Shown: one piece after another, positions 17,665 to 27,284 of the stretch
Numbering within the stretch: position 1 is the first letter of the stretch
Layout of the letters: each line of letters opens with the position of its first letter
Source: Lewinellaceae bacterium
GTDB lineage: Bacteria > Bacteroidota > Bacteroidia > Chitinophagales > Saprospiraceae
DNA: 64,000 nucleotides
NCBI GenBank assembly: GCA_020636005.1
Contig: JACJYR010000004.1
Span: 558,001 to 622,000, forward strand
Direction: 5' to 3'
The notes under the pieces: model-generated
What the model saw: only the letters and a program-made list of their open reading frames with translations
The model's database searches: none
What the model was told of the DNA's origin: nothing
Position numbers and translations under genes: made by a program

Positions 17665-19095
17665 ATGAAATCAACCCGACTCATTTTCGTATTCCTTTTT
17701 CTTGTCTCTTTTTTGGGGAAAAGCGCTTCCCAAGGCATTGACCCCAAACTCGCAGAAGCACTCCAACACACCCTCGATTCCATGCATCAAATGCTGGGAA
17801 TACACGGCATGGGGGCTGCTGTACAACTCTCAAACAACGCTGTGTGGGCAGGTGGCAGCGGCGTTTCCACGCTCAATCCACTGGACAGCGTGGACTATGA
17901 ACATGCTTTTGAAACTGGCAGCACTTCCAAAACCATCACGGCGGCGTGCATCCTTCAAATGGCCGACGAGGGCACCCTGACGCTCAACGACTCCTTATAT
18001 GAGTGGCTCGATACCATCCAATATATTAATCCGAACATCACGATCCGGCAATTGCTGCGGCACCAAAGCGGTATTTATGACATTCTCCAAAACACCGCTT
18101 TCAATGTGGCCATGTCCCAAAACATCAATAAAATCTGGTCGCTGGAGGAAGTGATCACCGCTTTTATCAAAGCGCCTGCTTTCCAACCTGGGGCAGGTTG
18201 GGCATATTCAAATACCAATTACCTGCTTTTGGGGATGATCATCGAAAAAGCGGCTGGCAAATCTTATATTCAGGAAATTGCCGATCGCTTTTTTACGCCA
18301 ATGGGCCTGGACAGTTATGCCAACCCAGCCTTCACCCCGCTTCCCGTACCCGTTTCCCACCTTTGGCTCGACATCACGGGCGACGGCGTGCTGGATGATG
18401 CCTTTTCTTTTTTGACCAGCAGGAAATCGCTGTTCAGTTCTGTTGGCCCAGCTGGGGGCTATTTTGCAAAGCCAAGTGACCTGGCAAGGTGGATTCGTGC
18501 AAGCATGAGTGGGAGCCTCCTTTCGGCGGAAACATGGGCAGAAGCAACCACCACAGTTTCAACTCCATTGCCTGGAGGTACCAAGTATGGGCTTGGTTTA
18601 ATGACCAGAAAGTACCAGGGGCTTAATGGCTATGGCCACGGCGGGGATTTGGCGGGCTATTCCACCCAGTCCTTTTATTTCCCGGAAAAAGACATCAGCA
18701 TTGTGGTGTGTAGCAACGATGCCACCATCGTTTCCTGGGACTTGGCAAACACTGTCAGCGCTTTGCTTAAAACGTATTTGGAATGCGAACCACTCCTCAA
18801 TGCTACCAAGCCGATTGAATCAGTTAACACAACGCTGCTTGCTTTCCCCAACCCATTTGTCAATGAAATCAATATTTCAACAACATTGCCCATACAGGTC
18901 AAGGAAGTTGTGTTGGTGCTGACCAATGTGGTTGGTAAAAAAGTAGCAGAATTTAAAATGCAGCGCCCACTGAACGGAGCATGGGGCACTAAGCTGGAAA
19001 ATTTACAAAGTTTGCCTACTGGGCTTTATTATTTGACTGTATTTGGAAATGGGGAAATGCTGGGTACTTCAAAAGTTGTGAAAGCGCATGAATAG
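17665..19095 (+). CDS. Secreted class C beta-lactamase-like serine hydrolase with T9SS domain
   Basis: 476 residues. Signal peptide MKSTRLIFVFLFLVSFLGKSAS. The penicillin-binding-protein/class C beta-lactamase fold is seen by its three motifs: S86-T-S-K89 (nucleophile and base), Y181-S-N183, and H325-G-G327 in place of KTG. All are intact, so it should be an active D-aminopeptidase, esterase or carboxypeptidase-like hydrolase; the substrate cannot be read. A T9SS type A sorting domain occupies about residues 390-476 (FPNPFVNEINISTTLP to KVVKAHE). It overlaps the start of the next serine hydrolase by 8 bp, so the two are very probably cotranscribed. Confidence 0.85.
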   Translation: MKSTRLIFVFLFLVSFLGKSASQGIDPKLAEALQHTLDSMHQMLGIHGMGAAVQLSNNAVWAGGSGVSTLNPLDSVDYEHAFETGSTSKTITAACILQMADEGTLTLNDSLYEWLDTIQYINPNITIRQLLRHQSGIYDILQNTAFNVAMSQNINKIWSLEEVITAFIKAPAFQPGAGWAYSNTNYLLLGMIIEKAAGKSYIQEIADRFFTPMGLDSYANPAFTPLPVPVSHLWLDITGDGVLDDAFSFLTSRKSLFSSVGPAGGYFAKPSDLARWIRASMSGSLLSAETWAEATTTVSTPLPGGTKYGLGLMTRKYQGLNGYGHGGDLAGYSTQSFYFPEKDISIVVCSNDATIVSWDLANTVSALLKTYLECEPLLNATKPIESVNTTLLAFPNPFVNEINISTTLPIQVKEVVLVLTNVVGKKVAEFKMQRPLNGAWGTKLENLQSLPTGLYYLTVFGNGEMLGTSKVVKAHE

Positions 19096-20467
19096 TTTGC
19101 GGAAATGGTTTGTCCAATCAAAAATCAATTGGCTATACTTCTTGTTGGCCTGCTTACCAGTGGCCTGTACCTCACAGGAGGTAACGGATAAATTAGACAA
19201 TTACCTAAAAGCATATTTAACCAATAGGTATTTTAGCGGAGCGGTGCTGGTGGCGCAAAAGGGGAAAATTTTGCTTCGCAAAGGATATGGCATGGCCAAT
19301 GATGAGCAAGGCATCCCGGTTTTACCGGAAACGAAATTTCGCATTGCCTCGCTCACCAAATCCTTCACGGCGATGGCCGTCATGCAATTGGAGGAAGCTG
19401 GCAAATTGAGCCTGGAGGACAAATTGCAGCAATACCTTCCTACATACCCCCGTGGTGGAGACATTACCCTCTTTCAAATCCTCCACCATACTTCAGGTAT
19501 CCCTGATCTATTAGCTTTTCCTGCTTATTGGGAAAAATTGCAAGACACCTGTACCGCTGCTGAAGCAGTTGAAATTTTCAAGAACCAACCATTGAATTTT
19601 GAACCAGGCAGCCAGTGGGAATACAGCAATTCAAACTATGTGCTATTAGGCTATATCATTGAAAACATAACAGGCCAAGGCTTGCCCGACTATTTTGAGC
19701 AACACATTTTCAAGCCCTTGGGAATGAAGAATACTGGATGGGAAGGGGCAATGCCTATCGAAACTTTTGGCGCCACGGGGTATCAACTCCAGGCGCAAAG
19801 TCGGGTGGCAATGCCCCCGGTCAATATGTCCGTGAATCACGGTGCCGGGGCATTGTTTTCCACTGTTGACGATTTGTATAAATGGGACAGAGCGCTTTAC
19901 ACCGAAAAACTGGTGAAAAGGGCGACGCTTGAAAAGATTTTCACACCACACCTGAATGCTTACGGTGGTGGATGGGGAATCATGCCACATCAGCGTTTTG
20001 GCAAAGCTTTCATTTTTATGAATGGCCGTTTTTCAGGTTTTTCTGCCAATATTTCCCGCTATCCAGATGACGATATTTGTATAATAGTGCTGAGCAATCT
20101 TATGGATATTGATCCACGCATTATTGGCGACAACCTGGCAGCCATCCTTTTCGGTGAAGAAGTAGTAAAACCCTCATCACGAACACGTAAGGAAGTCCCT
20201 TCGGAAGTGCTAAGGCAGTACGTGGGGACTTTTCATTTTGAAAAAATGTCGCCTCCGCTTGATGTGGAAATTACATTGGATGGCAATGGCAAACTTTGGC
20301 GCAGCATTGCCGGACGGCCGGACAAGGAATTAATTCCTGCGGAAGAAAATGTTTTTTTCTATGAAGACAATGATGTGGACATTGTTTTTGAAAATGTAGG
20401 AAATGAACAATATAATAAGATGCTTATGAACCTATTGGGGGCACCTTATACAGGCTATCGCATTTAA
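19088..20467 (+). CDS. Serine hydrolase lipoprotein, beta-lactamase family
   Basis: 459 residues. N-terminus with hydrophobic segment and lipobox LPVAC (Cys27), so a probable lipoprotein. Motifs: S88-L-T-K91 and Y179-S-N181 are intact. The third motif, expected as HxGxxxGF, reads MNGRFSGF at 311-318, so the histidine is replaced by Met. A C-terminal domain of about 110 residues (VLRQYVGTFHFEK and beyond) resembles the lipocalin-like tail often found after such hydrolases. It lacks a T9SS domain, unlike its upstream partner. It starts inside the end of that gene (8-bp overlap), indicating translational coupling; the pair looks like an ancient duplication with different localisation. Confidence 0.8.
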   Translation: MNSLRKWFVQSKINWLYFLLACLPVACTSQEVTDKLDNYLKAYLTNRYFSGAVLVAQKGKILLRKGYGMANDEQGIPVLPETKFRIASLTKSFTAMAVMQLEEAGKLSLEDKLQQYLPTYPRGGDITLFQILHHTSGIPDLLAFPAYWEKLQDTCTAAEAVEIFKNQPLNFEPGSQWEYSNSNYVLLGYIIENITGQGLPDYFEQHIFKPLGMKNTGWEGAMPIETFGATGYQLQAQSRVAMPPVNMSVNHGAGALFSTVDDLYKWDRALYTEKLVKRATLEKIFTPHLNAYGGGWGIMPHQRFGKAFIFMNGRFSGFSANISRYPDDDICIIVLSNLMDIDPRIIGDNLAAILFGEEVVKPSSRTRKEVPSEVLRQYVGTFHFEKMSPPLDVEITLDGNGKLWRSIAGRPDKELIPAEENVFFYEDNDVDIVFENVGNEQYNKMLMNLLGAPYTGYRI

Positions 20468-20593
20468 GTTTAATAGGGTTCATGTAGCGGTAGCATAAAA
20501 CATGCGGTCTGGGGAAGGAACATCACCGAAGGCTCCCTCCTCTAACAAGCAACCAAAGGCGGTGAAGATTGGCTAATGAACATTGAAGTTTTG

Positions 20594-20601
20594 TAAATTT
20601 G
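20594..20601 (+). promoter_or_regulatory. Candidate -7 promoter box
   Basis: TAAATTTG fits TAnnTTTG, with a TTG at 20569-20571 about 22 bp upstream as a possible -33 element. It lies 53 bp before the ATG of the second beta-propeller gene. Confidence 0.35.
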
Positions 20602-20653
20602 ATTGATATTTTCACTTTAATACTACATGCAACAATTTTTTACACATTTCACT

Positions 20654-21802
20654 ATGAAAGTTATTTTAAAAACTCTTTTATTGATTGCATTTATTGGCGG
20701 TGCAGACGCCCAAACCGTCAGCACCCTTGTCCCTTTTAATGTGGGCGACGATATGCACTACGCAGCGGACGGTTATATTTATTCCTCCCATTATGGCGGT
20801 AATTATTTCAGGAAAATTAACCCTTTGACAGGTGAGGTGGACACTATTTTAAATGCCAATACAACCACTATTGGCGCTATTGAAATGGACGACAATTTGA
20901 CAATATATACCTGTTCATACGAATTGGGTTGGGTGGGGAAATTTATAGAAGGCGATAATTCCATTAGCAATATCACCACCGGTTTATTAGGCCCGGCCGG
21001 CATTACGCACGACAACAATGGCAACCTATATGTGGCGACCAATCAAAATAAACGTATCGTCAAAATACTGCCCAATGGGACGAAAGAAACCTTTGTGCAG
21101 GGCAGCCCACTCTCCTGGCCGACGGGCATTACCATTGATCCAGATGGTAATTTGTTTGTCGCCAATATGTTTAGCGGTCAAATCATCAAAGTGTCACCCG
21201 ACAAGCAGATGACGGTATTAGCTACCCTGCCCGCTGTCAACGACCAAATCCCGGACGTTGCCTATCTGACCTGGACAAATGACAAACTATTCATTTGTCA
21301 TTACGACAAAAACGTCATTTATGAAATGAGCCCTGACAATGGGGACTTCCACATCGTGGCAGGTACCGGGCAGCCTGGCCATACGGACGGGCCAGCTTTG
21401 GAGGCTACTTTCCAAATACCAACGGGCATCGTAGCAAGCCCTTCCGGCGATACACTTTATGTGACCGATGGTGTTTCGCCCAATCAAAGGCTGCGGATGA
21501 TAGTCTTTGACGAGGCTTCTTTATATGAAGAGCGGCAAGAAAAAGCGAATGAATTTATAAAAATATCCCCCAATCCTGTGCAGGAAAAATTAACAATCAA
21601 TATATCACTGAAAAAAACACAAAGCATTGATTTTCAAATAATAGATGCGAATGGTAAAATATGTTTGGCAAAAAATAAGGTATATATAACCAGCGGGAAA
21701 CAAGAAATGGAAATGGACATTTTAGGTTTAGCGGGCGGTGTCTATTACCTTCGGGCGTTTAATGACCAATTTCAGGAAACAGTTAGGTTTGTAAAAAGCT
21801 GA
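20654..21802 (+). CDS. NHL/SMP-30-like beta-propeller T9SS protein, paralogue
   Basis: 382 residues from the ATG chosen here; an in-frame ATG 27 bases upstream would put nine polar residues before the signal peptide (MKVILKTLLLIAFIGGADAQ), so the inner start is preferred. The body repeats propeller blades as in the protein at 16197-17327 (GPAGITHDNNGNLYVATNQNKRIVKI, PTGITIDPDGNLFVANMFSGQIIKV). A blade with VAGTGQPGHTDGPALEATFQIPTGI is typical of NHL proteins. C-terminal T9SS type A sorting domain from about residue 305 (ISPNPVQEKLTINISLKKTQ to RFVKS). Function unknown. Confidence 0.75.
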   Translation: MKVILKTLLLIAFIGGADAQTVSTLVPFNVGDDMHYAADGYIYSSHYGGNYFRKINPLTGEVDTILNANTTTIGAIEMDDNLTIYTCSYELGWVGKFIEGDNSISNITTGLLGPAGITHDNNGNLYVATNQNKRIVKILPNGTKETFVQGSPLSWPTGITIDPDGNLFVANMFSGQIIKVSPDKQMTVLATLPAVNDQIPDVAYLTWTNDKLFICHYDKNVIYEMSPDNGDFHIVAGTGQPGHTDGPALEATFQIPTGIVASPSGDTLYVTDGVSPNQRLRMIVFDEASLYEERQEKANEFIKISPNPVQEKLTINISLKKTQSIDFQIIDANGKICLAKNKVYITSGKQEMEMDILGLAGGVYYLRAFNDQFQETVRFVKS

Positions 21803-21844
21803 ACTGCAAACTTGATAGGGTTTCAACATCTTGAATAAGTACTT

Positions 21845-22480
21845 ATGTCTCAAAAGTTACCTTTCTATTCAGTGTTCCTTTTTGCTATTTTTTCCCTTTT
21901 TATTGCATGCAAAAAAGACCCCGAAGTCATCACAAAAACGGTCATTGAAAAAGATACTGTATTGGTGACTCAGATTGATACCGTATTTGTTACGCTGACA
22001 GATACTGTTTCCCTGACCAACTATATACAAGATACCGCCACTACCTTTATACTTATTCGTCATGCTGAAACCACAGGCACCGGTACGAACCCCAACCTGA
22101 GTGCAGAGGGCTTGGCAAGGGCAGAAGAACTGATCAGGATATTGAAAAACGTAGAGCTCAAAGCCGTATATTCTACGAACTACAACCGGACGCTACAAAC
22201 TGCACAACTCACCGGCGGTGACCACGGCCTGATCGTCGATCAATACATCCCATCTGCCCTCAACAGTTTTGCCGACGATGTACTGCTAAATCATCACGGC
22301 AGCAATGTACTTGTTGTCGGCCACTCCAATACGACACCGGATTTGCTGAATGTGCTGACCGGACTGAATTCCTACACTGACATTCCAGAAATGGAATACG
22401 ATAACCTCTACTTGGTAACTGTTTTTGAAAAGGGGCGGGCCGAGGTGCTGCATTTGAAATATGGTAAACCGACACCTTAG
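21845..22480 (+). CDS. Histidine phosphatase-family lipoprotein
   Basis: 211 residues. A lipoprotein signal ends in FIAC (Cys22). After a Thr/Val/Asp-rich linker with repeated DTV phrases (DTVLVTQIDTVFVTLTDTV) comes a small histidine phosphatase domain: ILIRHAET (near residue 70, nucleophile His of RHG/RHA), LSAEGLARAEEL, VYSTNYNRTLQTAQ (second Arg), and VVGHSNTTPD (second His). The length of the domain and the sequence fit SixA/phosphoglycerate-mutase-like phosphatases. Substrate unknown. It follows the propeller gene by 42 bp and may be cotranscribed. Confidence 0.8.
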   Translation: MSQKLPFYSVFLFAIFSLFIACKKDPEVITKTVIEKDTVLVTQIDTVFVTLTDTVSLTNYIQDTATTFILIRHAETTGTGTNPNLSAEGLARAEELIRILKNVELKAVYSTNYNRTLQTAQLTGGDHGLIVDQYIPSALNSFADDVLLNHHGSNVLVVGHSNTTPDLLNVLTGLNSYTDIPEMEYDNLYLVTVFEKGRAEVLHLKYGKPTP

Positions 22481-22742
22481 GCCAGTCCAGCGGAAGCCAG
22501 ACAGTGGCCACAGCAGGCTTAGGCAATGCATTGCGGAGAAGGAAAAACACAGGGCAGACTGAGGTTGTATGATCTCGAAATAATTATGGAAGGCAATGAA
22601 ATTAATTTGGAAAGGAAAACGATAACCTGAAGAAGGAAAAAAACTACTTCTCCAGTCCACAGCAGGCCATTCGTATTTTTACCAATCCCCATCGATCCTT
22701 CCCCATTTAATTTTGTCCTTGCGGAAAAAATCACCCGTAAAT

Positions 22743-24593
22743 ATGAAATCCACCTTCATTTTAATCCTCGCCTGCCTGTTAGCAGGCAACATCTGGGCTT
22801 CACCCGCCCAAAACAACACCTACCAATACACCCTCGACCTTGTCAATGTGCAGGACGACAAGGTGCAAGTAGAGCTTATCACCCCGAAAATGGATAAGAA
22901 CAAGGCGGTTTTCTACATGCCGAAAATAGTCCCTGGCACTTATGAGATCTCTGACTTCGGGCGTTTTATCTCTGAGTTCAAAGCTTTTGACCAACAGGGA
23001 AATCCACTACATGTGGAGCATCCCGAAGTAAACACCTGGAAGATCAACAGGGCCAAATCACTTTACCGAATAACTTATTGGGTGGACGACACCTACGATG
23101 CAACCGGCGGCAAACCCGTGATGGGTATGGCGGGTACCAACATAGAAGCCGGGAAGAATTTCCTGCTCAACGGACAAGGTTTCTATGGTTATTTTAAGGG
23201 CATGGAATTCATGCCTTTTGAAGTATCGGTGAAAAAACCAGAGGGCTTTGCCCATCAGTCTGCCTATGAGGAGGTACGCAGACAGGGTGGTATAGATGTT
23301 TTCACCGCCACTGATTACCACCAACTCGTGGATATGCCTGTGATGTATTGCCAGCCGGACACAGCCATCGTTCGCTTAGGCGGCACGGACGTGCTGATTG
23401 CCGTTTACTCGCCCAATAAGGCGCTGACCGCTGATTTTCTGCGGGAGAAATACACGCCGCTGTTAAAATCACAAACCCAGTATCTCGGAGGCAAACTGCC
23501 CGTCAACCGCTATGCTTTTATCATGTACTTTATGGGCGAGCCGCTGCCCATTGGTACGGGGGCGCTCGAACACAATTTCTCCTCGGTCTATTGTCTGCCG
23601 GAAGCAGATAAAGAAAAGATGGCGCCCTTCCTCGTGGACATCGCATCACACGAGTTTTTCCATGTCATCACCCCACTGAATGTCCATTCTGAAGAAATCC
23701 ACTATTTCGATTTCAACAACCCCGACATGTCCCGCCATCTATGGATGTACGAGGGCATCACAGAGTATTTTAGCCATCACAATCAGGTGCGTTCTGGCAT
23801 GATTACACAGGAGGAATTCTTACAGCGAATGGGAAAGAAAATCCAAAATTCACAAAGTACCTATCAAGACGATCTTTCTTTCACAAAAATGAGCAGCAAA
23901 GTGTTGGGCAAGTTTGAAAACCAATACGCCAATGTCTATGAGAAGGGCGCACTCATCGGGATGTGCCTCGATATTGAGCTGCACCGACTCTCGAAGGGCA
24001 AATATGGCGTCGTGAACATGATGGAAGACCTCTCGAAGCATTTTGGTAGCAATCGGCCCTTCAAAGACAAACAATTGATCCATGAAATCGAAAAAATGAC
24101 CTACCCGGAGGTAGGCGATTTTTTGAAAAAATTCGTCCAGGGCAACACGCCTATCCCCTATGGGCAGTTTTTTGATAAAATGGGAATCTCCTACACCGCA
24201 CCGAAGGATACAATGGTCTATTCGATTGGCGATGTTGGCCTCGGTTACAATCAAGATTCAAAGCGCCTCTATGTAGCAGACACTTACAATATGAATGAGA
24301 TGGGCCACGAACTTGGTTACAGGATTGGCGACGAGTTCCTCAGCATTGGCGGGGTGTCAGTGCCATCCTCTGGCTTGCAGGAGTTCATCAACACGGTGAG
24401 GAACAGCATGAAGGAAGGCGATAATTTCTCTGTTTTAGTCGCCAGAAAGGATGAAAGTGGTCAGGAACAGCAAATTACCCTCAATGCGAAAACCCATAAA
24501 TCCAAACGGGTTTTGCCACCGGGCATTGAATTGAAAGAAGATGTGACGGATGAGCAACTAAAGCTGAGAAATTCGTGGATAGGGAAAAAGTGA
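22743..24593 (+). CDS. M61-family metallopeptidase with PDZ domain
   Basis: 616 residues from the ATG that starts a signal peptide (MKSTFILILACLLAGNIWAS); the frame extends upstream by a non-ATG codon, which is unnecessary. The zinc site is HEFFH (His303-His307) in DIASHEFFHVITPLNVHSE, followed by WMYEGITEYFSHH, whose Glu is the third ligand. This pattern and the N-terminal beta domain fit the M61 glycyl aminopeptidase family. Residues about 500-590 are a PDZ domain (LGYRIGDEFLSIGGVSV). It acts in the periplasm or at the surface. It overlaps the next coding frame only if that gene used an upstream start. Confidence 0.85.
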   Translation: MKSTFILILACLLAGNIWASPAQNNTYQYTLDLVNVQDDKVQVELITPKMDKNKAVFYMPKIVPGTYEISDFGRFISEFKAFDQQGNPLHVEHPEVNTWKINRAKSLYRITYWVDDTYDATGGKPVMGMAGTNIEAGKNFLLNGQGFYGYFKGMEFMPFEVSVKKPEGFAHQSAYEEVRRQGGIDVFTATDYHQLVDMPVMYCQPDTAIVRLGGTDVLIAVYSPNKALTADFLREKYTPLLKSQTQYLGGKLPVNRYAFIMYFMGEPLPIGTGALEHNFSSVYCLPEADKEKMAPFLVDIASHEFFHVITPLNVHSEEIHYFDFNNPDMSRHLWMYEGITEYFSHHNQVRSGMITQEEFLQRMGKKIQNSQSTYQDDLSFTKMSSKVLGKFENQYANVYEKGALIGMCLDIELHRLSKGKYGVVNMMEDLSKHFGSNRPFKDKQLIHEIEKMTYPEVGDFLKKFVQGNTPIPYGQFFDKMGISYTAPKDTMVYSIGDVGLGYNQDSKRLYVADTYNMNEMGHELGYRIGDEFLSIGGVSVPSSGLQEFINTVRNSMKEGDNFSVLVARKDESGQEQQITLNAKTHKSKRVLPPGIELKEDVTDEQLKLRNSWIGKK

Positions 24594-24616
24594 AATGTAC
24601 TTTTCGGGAAAATTTA

Positions 24617-25579
24617 ATGAATATGTTCAGGTTTTGCTTCCTTTTACTTTTAACTCAAGCTGGTTTTGCGCAAACTGGCCAAAATGATCCGGTTTATAAA
24701 TCTTTGGTTGAAACTGCATTCGCCCACCTTCAAAATGAGGAATGCAAAGAATGCCTCAACGACTATGAGCAAGCTTTTGACATTTCAAAACATAGCGCTT
24801 TGAGCCATCTTAGGGCGGCAGTTTGTGCTGAAAGGTGCGGCCAGGTAGAGAAACGGGATAAACTTATCCGAACAGCAACGACTATCAGTTGGGATTTATG
24901 CAACGACTTGCTCGATGATGCGGACAGGTATGTTGAGTTCAAGCCTTACATCGGAACTCCATTTGAAAAAATGGTCCGCTTATTTGCACGGCAGCAGGCG
25001 GAGGCCAATGGGGTTAATTTTGATTTAAAAGCGGAGCTGGAGCGCATCCATTACCTCGATCAAAAATACAGGATCATGAAGGACTCCATGAAATACGAGC
25101 ATAAAAAAGAGTCGCCAGAGTACGAAGCGTTTATTCAGGAATGGATTCACACCGATTCTTTAAATATGGTACGAATCGAAGAAATTTTTGCGCAACACGG
25201 GTTTCCTGGCAAATCAATGGTAGGTGACAAAGGGGCTTCGACAGTTTGGTTGGTCATACAGCATGCTCCATTGGAAAAACAGGAACAGTATTTCCCTATG
25301 TTGACAAAAGCTGCTGAGGAAGGTGAAATGGATAAAAGTGATTGGGCCTACCTGCTCGACAGAATCAATATGCGCAACAAAAGGCCCCAGGTTTACGGCT
25401 CGCAAATAACCAGCGATCCTGTAACTGGCTATTGGATTTTTTATGAAATAGAAGATGAAATCAATGTGAATAAACGCCGTGCTGAAGTAGGGCTGGGGCC
25501 TTTGGAGAAATATGCCCAAATGATGGGAGTGGATTGGAAACTCCCAACCACTTCAATCCCACCTTCAAAAGATAATTGA
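24617..25579 (+). CDS. DUF6624-domain exported protein
   Basis: About 320 residues from the first ATG that gives a signal peptide (MNMFRFCFLLLLTQAGFAQ). The N-terminal half contains helical repeat-like text with a Cys pair (NEECKECLNDYEQAFDIS). The C-terminal half matches what I recall of the DUF6624 family: IEEIFAQHGFPGKSMVGDKG, WLVIQHAPLEKQ, MDKSDWAYLLDRINMRNKRPQVYGSQI. That family is without known function. The gene follows the M61 peptidase by 23 bp and is probably in its operon. It converges on the aspartate kinase gene (18-bp gap). Confidence 0.65.
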   Translation: MNMFRFCFLLLLTQAGFAQTGQNDPVYKSLVETAFAHLQNEECKECLNDYEQAFDISKHSALSHLRAAVCAERCGQVEKRDKLIRTATTISWDLCNDLLDDADRYVEFKPYIGTPFEKMVRLFARQQAEANGVNFDLKAELERIHYLDQKYRIMKDSMKYEHKKESPEYEAFIQEWIHTDSLNMVRIEEIFAQHGFPGKSMVGDKGASTVWLVIQHAPLEKQEQYFPMLTKAAEEGEMDKSDWAYLLDRINMRNKRPQVYGSQITSDPVTGYWIFYEIEDEINVNKRRAEVGLGPLEKYAQMMGVDWKLPTTSIPPSKDN

Positions 25580-25597
25580 AAACTGGCAAAGCTTCCG

Positions 25598-26896
25598 CTA
25601 AACCTTTCGCTTCATCACCGAAATCTCTTTCATTACCAATTGCATGGTGTTTTTCGTTCGCTCTTCCACGAGGATAATTTTCCCTTCTTTCAGCATATCA
25701 AGGGTCTGCGGGTTGTAATGGCGCACGGTGGTGAGTTCCAATCCTTCATTGTCAATCATTACCTTAAAGTCTTTGTCAATGCTCTCGGCAAAGCGATAGA
25801 CCTTGTCGTCAATGTTGTTCACACAAATGGCGAAGCTGATGGCCGTGTTTTGCATAAGGTTGATTTGCAGGCGGAATTCGGCGATTTTGTTGAAAAGGTA
25901 GCCCATGTGGTGTTCGGCCACGAAGGAAAAGTCACGGGTGGAGATGTTGAGCAGGGCCTGATTTTTTTCAATAGCGACCATAGGCGGATAGAGGTCGTCC
26001 ACATCAGGGCCGATAAAGGTGCCTTCGCCTTCCGGGTTGACGAAAGATTTTACATAGAGCGGGATGCTCTTGTTTTGGAGTGGCTTAATGGTTTTCGGGT
26101 GGATGACTTTGGCGCCGTAATAGGTCATTTCGATGGCCTCCCGGTAACTGAGGCGGTCGAGTTTTGTCACGTTTTCGAAAATGCGGGGGTCGCCGGTGAG
26201 CACACCCGGCACGTCTTTCCAGATGGTCATGTCTTCCGCATCCAGGCAATAGGAAAAAATGGCGGCTGTGTAATCGGAGCCTTCCCTGCCAAGGGTGGTG
26301 GTGAAATTTTCGTTGGTGCTGCCAATGAAGCCCTGTGTCAGCACAAAGCCTCCCCTATCCAGCAAGGGTCTGACTTTCGTTTGGGCATTCTCAATGGTTT
26401 CGTCCCATTGCACCCAGCCTTCCCGGTAGATATCGTCGGTGAGGATGACGTCCCTTGCGTCGAGCCATTGGGTAGGGAGGCCACTTTTATTTAAGTAGGC
26501 TGAAACGATACGGCTGGAAACCAATTCGCCAACTGAAACAATTTGGTCGTAGGTGAAGTCGTAGTTCGGAGGAGGCTCGTCGTCCAACACCCATTCGATG
26601 GCCACAAAAGTGTCGTTCACTTCATCGTAAACAGCGTCGCCCTTTTCAAACAGCTCGTCCGCGATGCGGTAGTGGGCATCTTTCAGTTCGCCGAGCAGTT
26701 GGTAGGCATTTCCAGTCTTATTTACATGAGCTGCAACGATCCGTTCCAGGGCATCGGTCGTTTTGCCCATAGCAGATACCACGATGACGAGGGGATTGTC
26801 TTTATAAGATTGGAGGATGGAGGCTATGTTCTTGATGCCAGCTGCATCCTTGACAGAGGCGCCGCCGAATTTGAATACTTTCAGCTTTTTCTTCAT
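25598..26896 (-). CDS. lysC: Aspartate kinase
   Basis: 432 residues, monofunctional. Phosphorylates aspartate in the first step toward lysine, threonine and methionine, in the cytoplasm. The N-terminal kinase domain has KVFKFGGASVKDA (substrate/ATP site), VIVVSAMGKTTDAL, TTLGREGSDYTAAI and YYGAKVIHPKTIKPLQNKSIPL, all characteristic. Two C-terminal ACT domains (about residues 300-432) would bind a feedback inhibitor; which amino acid inhibits is not clear from reading. A consensus -7 box lies 35 bp upstream. Stand-alone gene. Confidence 0.92.
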   Translation of the reverse strand: MKKKLKVFKFGGASVKDAAGIKNIASILQSYKDNPLVIVVSAMGKTTDALERIVAAHVNKTGNAYQLLGELKDAHYRIADELFEKGDAVYDEVNDTFVAIEWVLDDEPPPNYDFTYDQIVSVGELVSSRIVSAYLNKSGLPTQWLDARDVILTDDIYREGWVQWDETIENAQTKVRPLLDRGGFVLTQGFIGSTNENFTTTLGREGSDYTAAIFSYCLDAEDMTIWKDVPGVLTGDPRIFENVTKLDRLSYREAIEMTYYGAKVIHPKTIKPLQNKSIPLYVKSFVNPEGEGTFIGPDVDDLYPPMVAIEKNQALLNISTRDFSFVAEHHMGYLFNKIAEFRLQINLMQNTAISFAICVNNIDDKVYRFAESIDKDFKVMIDNEGLELTTVRHYNPQTLDMLKEGKIILVEERTKNTMQLVMKEISVMKRKV

Positions 26897-26930
26897 GTTC
26901 CGGTAGAAGGTTTTTTTTAAAAATCGGCGG

Positions 26931-26938
26931 CAAAGATA
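26931..26938 (-). promoter_or_regulatory. -7 promoter box of aspartate kinase gene
   Basis: On the minus strand TATCTTTG, a perfect match to the Bacteroidota -7 consensus (TAnnTTTG), 35 bp before the start codon. A well-placed -33 TTG was not found. Confidence 0.5.
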
Positions 26939-27071
26939 GATTTTTTTTGAAGTGGGGAACTACCGGAAAAGCAACCCGAACCATTATAACAAGTTGCAAA
27001 ATTTTACCTCCATCTCGAATGGTGACAGAGTGTTTTAGAGAAATAAGCCTTTCAATTTAATTTCCTTCGAT

Positions 27072-27263
27072 CTATTCTACATTCTGGTTCTTCTGCTGCT
27101 TGTACACAGCTTTCAACACCTCGTGCCTTCTTTTAACGGAAGGTTTGGTGAATTGCTTGCGGCTGCGGAGTTGCTGCATTTGCTTGGTGCTCTGGAATTT
27201 CCGCTTGTAGCGCCTCAGCGCCTTGTCAATGGGTTCGCCATTTTGTACTTCGATGATTAGCAT
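27072..27263 (-). CDS. rpsU: 30S ribosomal protein bS21
   Basis: 63 residues, the usual length. Basic protein (MLIIEVQNGEPIDKALRRYKRKFQSTK) that binds near the 3' end of 16S rRNA. In Bacteroidota this protein helps to hide the anti-Shine-Dalgarno sequence. The start codon is preceded by AATTCAAACCT, without any Shine-Dalgarno match. It starts 22 bp downstream of the U-run of an intrinsic terminator that follows the sigma-factor gene, so its expression must depend on read-through or on a promoter packed into that short interval. Confidence 0.95.
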   Translation of the reverse strand: MLIIEVQNGEPIDKALRRYKRKFQSTKQMQQLRSRKQFTKPSVKRRHEVLKAVYKQQKNQNVE

Positions 27264-27284
27264 AGGTTTGAATTATTGGAAATG

